The position numbers and the translations under genes were made by a program. From Patescibacteria group bacterium (GTDB lineage Bacteria; Patescibacteriota; Minisyncoccia; Phycocordibacterales; SIBU01): a DNA stretch of 10,363 nucleotides. Of the stretch, positions 5,353-10,363 are shown piece after piece. Each line of letters begins with the position of its first letter. Within the stretch, counting starts at the first letter, position 1. The notes under the pieces were generated by a model that had not been told where the DNA came from, searched no databases, and saw only the letters and a list, made by a program, of their open reading frames with translations. The DNA is taken from contig JAGWZX010000011.1 in the NCBI GenBank assembly GCA_018968805.1, positions 1 through 10,363 of the forward strand, given 5' to 3'.

Positions 5353-6582
5353 ATGGTTCGCGCGATTGAATTTAAAATTGAGAAAAAAATGCCGCGCGGC
5401 CGGCTCGGCCGCGCGGCAACCCTCGCGACTCCGCACGGTATCATTGAAACGCCGGCTTTTGTTGCAGTGGGTACCAAAGCGACGATCAAGGCGCTCTCGC
5501 CTGAACAAGTGAAAGAGTTGGGAGCGCAGGTCGTGCTGGCCAATACTTACCATCTTTATCTTGAACCGGGCGAGGAGGTGGTAAAAAAATCCGGCGGTTT
5601 GAGCAAATTCATGAATTGGCCCGGACCGACAATGACCGATTCGGGAGGTTTCCAGGTTTTTTCGCTTGGTGCCGCGTTCGGACGGAAAGGCTTGAACAAG
5701 TTGGCAAAAACCAAGGAAAAAAACGCCTCCGAAGAAAAAGTTGAATATGCTGTGGCGGGCGACGATTCGACAACACGGGCTTTTGCCAAAATTGACGATG
5801 ACGGCGTAACTTTCCGTTCCGTAATTGACGGCTCGGAACACCGTTTTACGCCGGAACGCTCGATGGAAATCCAGCACGCAATCGGCGCCGACATGATTTT
5901 TGCTTTTGACGAATGCACTTCGCCGGAGGCGCCGTATGAATATCAGAAAGTTGCTTTGGCGCGCACGCATGAGTGGGCAAAAAGATCCCTAATTGCCCAT
6001 AAAGAACTAAACACTAAACGCTTAACCCCAAACGCTCTCTTCGGCATCGTCCAGGGCGGCCGTTTTGCCGATTTGCGCGAAGAGAGCGCGCGAACGATAG
6101 GAAGCATGGATTTTGCCGGATTCGGCATCGGCGGCTCGTTTGACAAAGACGACATTGCCGCTTCGGTCGGTTTGGTCAATAAAATTCTTCCCGAAGAAAA
6201 ACCGCGGCATCTTTTGGGCATCGGCGCGCCGGAGGATTTGGTGCTGGCGGTTGAAAATGGCTGCGACCTTTTTGATTGCGTGGCGCCGACCCGTTTGGCC
6301 AGAAACGGCACTCTGTATGCCGAAAAGGGAAGGATTAACATCCTAAACGCAAAATTCAAGAACGATTTCAATCCCATTGATTCAAATTGCGCCTGTTACG
6401 CCTGCCGCAATTACACCAGAGCTTACCTTTCTCATCTCTTCCGCGCCAAGGAAATGTTCGCCGCCACGCTCGCTTCAATCCACAATCTGTACTTCGTCGT
6501 CAATTTCGTCAAAAAAATGCGTAGCGCCATTCTCGACGGCACCTTCGACGATTTCAAAGCAAGCATTTCTTTTTATAAATAG
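5353..6582 (+). CDS. tgt: tRNA-guanine transglycosylase (queuine/preQ1 tRNA-ribosyltransferase)
   Basis: Tgt swaps guanine 34 in the anticodon of GUN tRNAs for preQ1 (bacterial type), the entry step of queuosine. The 409-residue protein has TPHGIIETPAF near the start, NTYHLYLEPG, and DSGGFQVFSLG with base-binding D96. It also has FDECTSP, VQGGRF, the LLGIG segment and the catalytic nucleophile D308 in FDCVAPTR. The zinc site is intact: C346-x-C348-x2-C351-x25-H377. The family is usually about 370-390 residues; the excess comes from an insert of about 36 residues between FSLG and GVTFRS, of a kind I recall in CPR sequences. The ATG at 5353 is preferred because the -10 box covers the other ATG at 5341. 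No queuosine synthesis genes are in the window, so the base may be salvaged. The TAG stop lies inside a 20-bp palindrome. Confidence 0.97.
   Translation: MVRAIEFKIEKKMPRGRLGRAATLATPHGIIETPAFVAVGTKATIKALSPEQVKELGAQVVLANTYHLYLEPGEEVVKKSGGLSKFMNWPGPTMTDSGGFQVFSLGAAFGRKGLNKLAKTKEKNASEEKVEYAVAGDDSTTRAFAKIDDDGVTFRSVIDGSEHRFTPERSMEIQHAIGADMIFAFDECTSPEAPYEYQKVALARTHEWAKRSLIAHKELNTKRLTPNALFGIVQGGRFADLREESARTIGSMDFAGFGIGGSFDKDDIAASVGLVNKILPEEKPRHLLGIGAPEDLVLAVENGCDLFDCVAPTRLARNGTLYAEKGRINILNAKFKNDFNPIDSNCACYACRNYTRAYLSHLFRAKEMFAATLASIHNLYFVVNFVKKMRSAILDGTFDDFKASISFYK
5391..5417. repeat. GC-rich perfect inverted repeat inside the 5-prime end of tgt
   Basis: GCCGCGCGGCCG (5391-5402) and CGGCCGCGCGGC (5406-5417) pair over 12 bp around a 3-nt GCT loop. 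It encodes a PRGRLGRAA stretch, 13 codons into the gene. In RNA it would be a very stable hairpin close to the start codon of a probably leaderless message. Confidence 0.95.
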
Positions 6583-6630
6583 TACGATATATCGTACTAA
6601 ATCGTTTTCTTACTATATATCGTAAGAAAA
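6580..6630. repeat. Tandem AT-rich palindromes sharing ATATATCGTA, downstream of tgt
   Basis: The first is a 20-bp perfect palindrome, TAGTACGATATATCGTACTA (6580-6599), which includes the tgt stop codon. The second is a 9-bp inverted repeat, TTTTCTTAC (6605-6613) with GTAAGAAAA (6622-6630), around TATATATC. The 10-mer ATATATCGTA occurs in both, at 6587-6596 and 6615-6624, 28 bp apart. They lie in the convergent gap between tgt and the small minus-strand gene. They could end transcription weakly or be paired protein-binding sites. Confidence 0.85.
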
Positions 6631-6657
6631 GAAAAAGCGCCAAAAAATTAGGCGCTT
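6628..6657 (-). terminator. Rho-independent terminator of the small minus-strand gene
   Basis: Read on the minus strand, stem AAGCGCC / GGCGCTT (6651-6657 and 6635-6641) with a 9-nt loop is followed by a T-rich tail (TTTCTTTT). It begins 12 nt after the stop codon end at 6670. No T-tract follows on the plus strand. Confidence 0.85.
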
Positions 6658-6669
6658 GGCCGGAACGGC

Positions 6670-6891
6670 TCATCGCTTTCTCACAGAGGCACAAAGACAC
6701 TCAACGGGTTCAAAGTCAGCTCCGAACATTTCCGCCACGGCGCATGTCTCCTTTTTTCTTTCAGCCGACCTGTAAAGTTCTGCTCCGATTTGCCTCAAGT
6801 CGTGTTTGAGGGCAGATGATGTGACGCTCTCCGGATCATACTCGTAATCTTTGACGAGATGTTGAACCAAAACGAGCAATTGTTCGTTCAT
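6670..6891 (-). CDS. Hypothetical small soluble protein, divergent from uvrB
   Basis: I do not recognise this 73-residue protein. It is charged and predicted helical, with no membrane segment. The N-terminal part is hydrophobic-acidic (MNEQLLVLVQHLVKDYEYD). The middle holds LRQIGAELYRSAERKK. The C-terminal part contains three Cys (in ETCAV and ECLCAS), too few and too scattered to call a metal site. The case for a real gene is its setting: a TTGACA / TACTAT promoter lies about 30 nt upstream and a clean terminator immediately downstream, on the same strand. The ATG at 6891 has only a weak GGA just before it. Its promoter -35 overlaps the uvrB start codon, so the two genes may compete for RNA polymerase. 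Confidence 0.65.
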   Translation of the reverse strand: MNEQLLVLVQHLVKDYEYDPESVTSSALKHDLRQIGAELYRSAERKKETCAVAEMFGADFEPVECLCASVRKR

Positions 6892-6905
6892 ATTCCAATC
6901 TTTCG

Positions 6906-6933
6906 TTTGAGTTTCTCAACCTAATAGTATAAG
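6906..6933 (+). promoter_or_regulatory. Weak candidate promoter for uvrB
   Basis: TTTGAG (6906-6911) and TATAAG (6928-6933) are 16 nt apart. The start would fall near 6940, only about 5 nt before the uvrB ATG. A 5-bp inverted repeat TTGAG-TTT-CTCAA (6907-6919) sits within it. Matches to consensus are modest, and the -10 overlaps the opposite-strand -10 by two bases. Confidence 0.3.
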
Positions 6934-6951
6934 CTTCCCAATAAATGTCAA
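6924..6951 (-). promoter_or_regulatory. Promoter of the small minus-strand gene, overlapping the uvrB start codon
   Basis: On the minus strand, a consensus -35 TTGACA (6946-6951) is followed after 16 nt by -10 TACTAT (6924-6929). Transcription would start near 6917, about 26 nt before the ATG at 6891. The -35 lies over the first codons of uvrB (ATG at 6945-6947). Confidence 0.6.
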
Positions 6952-8978
6952 TTTTTAAATTAAAAAGTCCGTACAAACCTGCAGGCGACCAGCCCAAAGC
7001 GATTGCCGCGCTTGTGGACGGATTGGAAAAGGGCGAGCGGTATCAAACTTTGCTTGGCGTTACCGGTAGCGGCAAAACTTTCACGATGGCCAATGTTATT
7101 GCCGCGGCCCAAAAGCCGACCCTAGTTATCGCTCACAATAAAACTTTGGCGGCACAATTAGCGCAAGAATACCGCGAATTTTTTCCGGAAAACGCCGTGC
7201 ATTATTTTGTGTCCTACTATGATTTTTACCAGCCGGAGGCCTATATGCCGATTACCGACACCTATATTGAAAAAGAAGCGGAAATCAACGAGGAAATCGA
7301 TCGCTTGCGCCACGCTTCAACCCAAGCTCTTTTGACACGCCACGATGTCATTATCGTCGCTTCCGTGTCTTGTATTTACGGTTTGGGCAGTCCGGAAGAA
7401 TATCAAAAAGTGAATATCAAAATTGAAAAAGGAATGGCGATTTCAAGGGGCGATTTTTTGCGTACGCTCATCGGTATCCATTTTGAGCGCACCAATGCCG
7501 ATCTGTTTCCCGGTCAGTTTAGAGCTATCGGCAATGCCGTGGAAATAATGCCGGTCAATGAAAAAATTATTTATCGCATCGCTATTGCCGGTGAAGCAGT
7601 GGAAAATATCAGCGTTATTGACGCTGTTTCGCGCGTCCATATTCGCGACGAGCAGGTTTTCTTTCTGTTTCCGGCCAAGCATTTCATTACCGACAGTGAA
7701 CAAGTCAAAACCGCGATTAAAACCATCAAGTCAGAATTGGCCGAGCAACTGAAATATTTTGAAAAATCCGGCAAACCGCTTGAAGCGGAGCGGCTCAAAC
7801 GGCGCACCAGCTACGACCTGGCCTTGATTCGCGAAGTCGGTTATTGCAGTGGCATAGAGAATTATTCGCGCCATTTTTCCGGCAAACTGCCCGGCGAACC
7901 GCCTGATACTTTGCTTTCTTATTTTCCTCATTTGCCCGATGGCAGTCCGGATTTTTTGACCGTGATCGACGAATCGCACGTAACCGTGCCCCAACTTTCC
8001 GGCATGTACGCGGGCGACTCTTCGCGCAAGCAGACTCTTGTGGAGTTCGGTTTCAGATTGCCATCCGCCAAAGACAACCGACCTCTTAAGTTTAATGAAT
8101 TTGAAGAACGAGTGGGGCAAGTCGTATACACTTCGGCCACACTCGGGTCCTATGAATTGAAGAACAGCGCGCGGGTTGTAGAACAGGTGATTCGGCCGAC
8201 CGGTTTGGTTGACCCGGAGGTGATGATTCGGCCGATCGTAGCGCGAGATAAAAGTTATCCCGGGCAAATTCTTGATTTTATTGCCGAGGCGGAAAAAACC
8301 ATTAAAGGCGGCGGTCGGGTAATAGCCACGACCTTGACCAAAAAAATGGCCGAGGATTTGAGCGTGTTTCTTAAAGAAAAAGGCATCAAAGCGGAATATT
8401 TGCATAGCGATATCAAAACGATTGAACGAATTGAGATTCTTACGAAATTCCGGAGCGGCGATTTTGACTGCCTGGTTGGCGTAAACCTGCTTCGCGAAGG
8501 TCTGGATTTGCCGGAAGTGGAACTAATAGGGATTTTAGACGCTGATAAAGAAGGGTTTTTGCGGAGCGATACGTCACTTATCCAGATTATCGGGCGCGCC
8601 GCCCGAAACGTGAAGGGGCGGGTGATTTTGTACGCCGACGTTTTGACCGGTTCCATTGGGCGGGCGATGGGGGAAACGAACCGGCGGCGCGCCCTCCAAA
8701 TCGCCTACAATAAAGAGCATGGCATTACGCCGAAAACCATTGTCAAAAAAATTCGCGACATTACCGCCGAATTGGATTTGCACAAGAAAACGGTGCGGGC
8801 GCTGGTCAATCTTGATTTGGCCGGGCAACCCAAGGACTTAAAACGGATCATTCGCGACAAGGAACGCCAGATAAACGCCGCAGTAAAAATTTTGGATTTT
8901 GAATCGGCGGCGCTTTTGCGCGATGAAATAAAATCTTTGAAAGAAGAACTGGATAGAAGAGGAAATAATACGGGTTGA
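6945..8978 (+). CDS. uvrB: Excinuclease ABC subunit UvrB
   Basis: UvrB receives damaged DNA from UvrA, verifies the lesion by inserting a beta-hairpin between the strands, and recruits UvrC for incision in nucleotide excision repair. The 677-residue protein is full length (about 670 in E. coli). Visible in order are the AGDQPKAI motif (13-20), Walker A GVTGSGKT (38-45), the beta-hairpin region YYDFYQPEAYMP, and Walker B-type DESH (342-345) followed by VTVPQ. Next come YTSATLG, the helicase motifs GVNLLREGLDLPEV and QIIGRAARN, and a C-terminal UVR helix pair (FESAALLRDEIKSLKEEL) that binds UvrC. There is no Shine-Dalgarno, and the candidate promoter implies an almost leaderless mRNA. uvrA follows 202 nt downstream with its own candidate promoter. 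Confidence 0.98.
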   Translation: MSIFKLKSPYKPAGDQPKAIAALVDGLEKGERYQTLLGVTGSGKTFTMANVIAAAQKPTLVIAHNKTLAAQLAQEYREFFPENAVHYFVSYYDFYQPEAYMPITDTYIEKEAEINEEIDRLRHASTQALLTRHDVIIVASVSCIYGLGSPEEYQKVNIKIEKGMAISRGDFLRTLIGIHFERTNADLFPGQFRAIGNAVEIMPVNEKIIYRIAIAGEAVENISVIDAVSRVHIRDEQVFFLFPAKHFITDSEQVKTAIKTIKSELAEQLKYFEKSGKPLEAERLKRRTSYDLALIREVGYCSGIENYSRHFSGKLPGEPPDTLLSYFPHLPDGSPDFLTVIDESHVTVPQLSGMYAGDSSRKQTLVEFGFRLPSAKDNRPLKFNEFEERVGQVVYTSATLGSYELKNSARVVEQVIRPTGLVDPEVMIRPIVARDKSYPGQILDFIAEAEKTIKGGGRVIATTLTKKMAEDLSVFLKEKGIKAEYLHSDIKTIERIEILTKFRSGDFDCLVGVNLLREGLDLPEVELIGILDADKEGFLRSDTSLIQIIGRAARNVKGRVILYADVLTGSIGRAMGETNRRRALQIAYNKEHGITPKTIVKKIRDITAELDLHKKTVRALVNLDLAGQPKDLKRIIRDKERQINAAVKILDFESAALLRDEIKSLKEELDRRGNNTG

Positions 8979-8985
8979 TTTTTTC

Positions 8986-9036
8986 AGTTACCTGACTGGC
9001 GCGTACGCGCCAGTCAGGTAACTTAAAAACTTTTTT
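8986..9036 (+). terminator. 38-bp perfect palindrome after uvrB, probable terminator
   Basis: AGTTACCTGACTGGCGCGT (8986-9004) is followed directly by its exact reverse complement (9005-9023). After one mismatch the stem can extend by five more A-T pairs (8980-8984 with 9025-9029). A six-T run (9031-9036) follows, but it lies 7 nt from the perfect stem, so it fits a terminator best if the A-T extension forms. It begins 7 nt after the uvrB stop. The length and perfection are unusual for a simple terminator, and a dispersed palindromic repeat is an alternative. Confidence 0.7.
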
Positions 9037-9121
9037 CCTTGATGTGTCATAAATATACCGCTACATTAAACAGGACAAAATCTCCGCGCGTTAAGCCACG
9101 CTTTTTATTTTTAACCTCCCG

Positions 9122-9130
9122 TGTTATCAT
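9122..9130 (+). promoter_or_regulatory. Candidate extended -10 promoter of uvrA
   Basis: TGT-TATCAT is an extended -10 with a 5/6 match to TATAAT; the -35 position is T-rich and weak (9102-9107). Transcription would start near 9137, giving a leader of about 44 nt. A second weaker pair (TTGATG 9039-9044, TACATT 9062-9067, 17-nt spacer) lies upstream. No LexA-type operator was recognised. Confidence 0.4.
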
Positions 9131-9140
9131 CGCAATATAA

Positions 9141-9161
9141 CCCTATGGCCAAGCCGTAGGG
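9141..9161 (+). promoter_or_regulatory. Hairpin in the uvrA leader
   Basis: CCCTATGGC (9141-9149) pairs with GCCGTAGGG (9153-9161) over 9 bp, including one T-G wobble, around a CAA loop. If the promoter at 9122-9130 is used, the hairpin sits at the very 5-prime end of the mRNA, where it could protect it from decay. It lies 19 nt before the ATG and so need not block initiation. Confidence 0.5.
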
Positions 9162-9180
9162 CGTGATTCGTTTAATTAGC

Positions 9181-10363
9181 ATGATTAAAAAAGAAAGAGA
9201 AGAAATCGTCGTAAAAGGGGCGCGTACCCACAATCTTAAAGACGTCACGGTCACGATGCCGCGCAATAAAATGATCGTGTTCACCGGTCTTTCAGGGTCC
9301 GGCAAATCGTCACTCGCGTTTGACACTATTTTCGCCGAAGGCCAGCGCCGATATGTCGAGTCGTTGTCGGCTTATGCCCGGCAGTTTTTGCATGTGATGC
9401 AAAAGCCCGATGTGGACGAAATCACAGGCCTATCGCCGGCCATCTCCATTGACCAGAAATCCCACTCCAACAATCCGCGTTCAACGGTAGCCACCATTAC
9501 CGAAATTTACGATTATCTGCGCATTCTTTACGCGCGCGTGGGAGTGCCGTACTGCTTGATATGCGACCGGCCGATAAAAAAACTTTCGCATGAAGAAATC
9601 ATCGCCACCATTATCGAGTCGGTTGAGAAAACCGATCAAAAACTTCCGGAAAAAGTCATGGGTGTTCCGGTGAACAAGGATAAAGTCAAGCTGTACGCGC
9701 CTCTCGTGGTCGGCCGAAAAGGGGAGTACTATCAGCTTTTGTATGATTTGTTGGGAAAAGGTTATAGCGAGGTTTTGATTGACGGAGCGATCAATAAACT
9801 GCGCGAACAAATTATTTTGGATAAGAACAAGAAGCACAGCATCGATGTTTTAGTGGACGAATTTTTTGTCACTGAATTGCGCTCTGTCGGCAGGAAAGAC
9901 GTTTCTGTTCGCGAGCGCCTGTCGGAGGCGGTTGAACGCGCTCTCACCGAATCGCACGGTCTAATCAAAATCAAAAATGGCGATGCTGAACGGCTTATAT
10001 CGGCCAAATTCATGTGTCCTTACGACGGTTTTTCTTATCCGGAAATTGAGCCGCGATTGTTCTCGTTCAATTCTCCCTACGGCGCCTGCCCCGAATGCAA
10101 CGGCCTCGGAGTCCGGCAGTTTTTCAGCGACGAAAACTGTCCGACATGCAACGGCGCGCGCCTCCGTCCCGAATCCCTGCATGTTTATTTGGCGCGCAAT
10201 AACGAACGCGGGGAAAAAGGTAAAAATATCGTTGAGCTGACGGATCTTTCTATTGCTGACACTCGGCTTTTTTTCAAAAATTTGCGGCTTTCCGCAACGG
10301 AGCGTGAAATCGCCAAGGTGGTATTAAAAGAAATTGAAGCGCGGTTGGATTTCATGATTAATG
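9181..10363 (+). CDS. uvrA: Excinuclease ABC subunit UvrA (partial, 3-prime end outside window)
   Basis: UvrA is the dimeric ABC-type ATPase that finds bulky DNA lesions and loads UvrB. The first 394 codons are present. Seen here: the RTHNLK motif, Walker [10 protein letters not shown] (36-44, K42), [14 protein letters not shown], and the UvrB-binding region (about 120-250). The first zinc module spans C279-P-Y-D282 and C303-P-E-C306, then C320-P-T-C323 with NGARLRPE. Two points are odd. The second zinc ligand, Cys in E. coli (CPIC), is Asp (CPYD) here. Only 13 residues separate C306 from C320, whereas E. coli has roughly 110 more between these points, so the insertion domain of the first ATPase half appears absent. 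The frame is intact, so this is not a local error. The ATG at 9181 has no Shine-Dalgarno; it fits the family start. Confidence 0.97.
   Translation, partial: MIKKEREEIVVKGARTHNLKDVTVTMPRNKMIVFTGLSGSGKSSLAFDTIFAEGQRRYVESLSAYARQFLHVMQKPDVDEITGLSPAISIDQKSHSNNPRSTVATITEIYDYLRILYARVGVPYCLICDRPIKKLSHEEIIATIIESVEKTDQKLPEKVMGVPVNKDKVKLYAPLVVGRKGEYYQLLYDLLGKGYSEVLIDGAINKLREQIILDKNKKHSIDVLVDEFFVTELRSVGRKDVSVRERLSEAVERALTESHGLIKIKNGDAERLISAKFMCPYDGFSYPEIEPRLFSFNSPYGACPECNGLGVRQFFSDENCPTCNGARLRPESLHVYLARNNERGEKGKNIVELTDLSIADTRLFFKNLRLSATEREIAKVVLKEIEARLDFMIN

Noticed and set aside
7731..8405. Long antisense ORF within uvrB (224 codons), and similar ones in tgt, the HAD and the FAD genes.
   Set aside because: These mirror strongly coding frames on the other strand, have no family features, and start and stop without gene context.
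6900..9180. SOS (LexA) operator upstream of uvrB or uvrA.
   Set aside because: No CTGT-N8-ACAG or GAAC-N4-GTTC type site was found in either upstream region. The TTGAG-TTT-CTCAA repeat at 6907-6919 is too short to assign.
1..10363. CRISPR array, insertion sequence, tRNA or rRNA gene, or phage module.
   Set aside because: No spaced direct repeats, transposase or integrase motifs, cloverleaf-like segments or rRNA sequence were recognised. The RMF-like gene alone does not establish a prophage.

Overview
The window looks like a piece of chromosome from a small-genome, Patescibacteria/CPR-like bacterium, probably Parcubacteria-type. This is inferred, because no rRNA or taxonomic marker is present. 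The evidence is indirect: genes are short and tightly packed, strand switches fall in gaps of 50-100 nt, and most starts have no Shine-Dalgarno sequence. Promoters also sit very close to start codons, the Tgt carries a roughly 36-residue insert I associate with CPR members, and the UvrA is compact. No mobile element, CRISPR array, tRNA or rRNA was seen.

Layout, left to right. A 72-codon gene (84-302, +) resembles ribosome modulation factor (RMF) and ends at a clear terminator. A glutaredoxin-like gene (365-598, -) is transcribed divergently from a likely operon (672 to about 3585, +). That operon encodes a phosphomannomutase-like HAD protein, an FAD-linked D-2-hydroxyacid dehydrogenase-type oxidoreductase, and an MTH1-like Nudix hydrolase whose C-terminus is shifted out of frame at a run of six G. 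A LOG-family gene (3557-4270, -) converges on the Nudix gene and shares a compact divergent promoter with a membrane-anchored FKBP isomerase (4371-4862, +). A small putative membrane protein (about 5088-5279, +) and tRNA-guanine transglycosylase tgt (5353-6582, +) follow. A small unknown gene (6670-6891, -) lies divergent from uvrB (6945-8978, +). A 202-nt spacer holds a 38-bp perfect palindrome, then uvrA begins at 9181 and runs off the window.

Functionally the window is mainly housekeeping and stress biology. UvrA and UvrB form the damage-recognition part of nucleotide excision repair. The Nudix protein looks like an oxidised-nucleotide pool cleaner, the glutaredoxin handles thiol redox, FKBP acts outside the membrane, Tgt modifies tRNA, and the RMF-like protein could act on ribosomes during stasis.

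I found no convincing new multi-gene system. The most useful observations are the RMF-like protein, the Nudix frameshift, the UvrA that lacks the segment between its first zinc module and the later CxxC, the substituted substrate arginines in the phosphomannomutase-like protein, several long perfect palindromes (two inside genes), and short divergent promoters that overlap each other or a neighbouring start codon.
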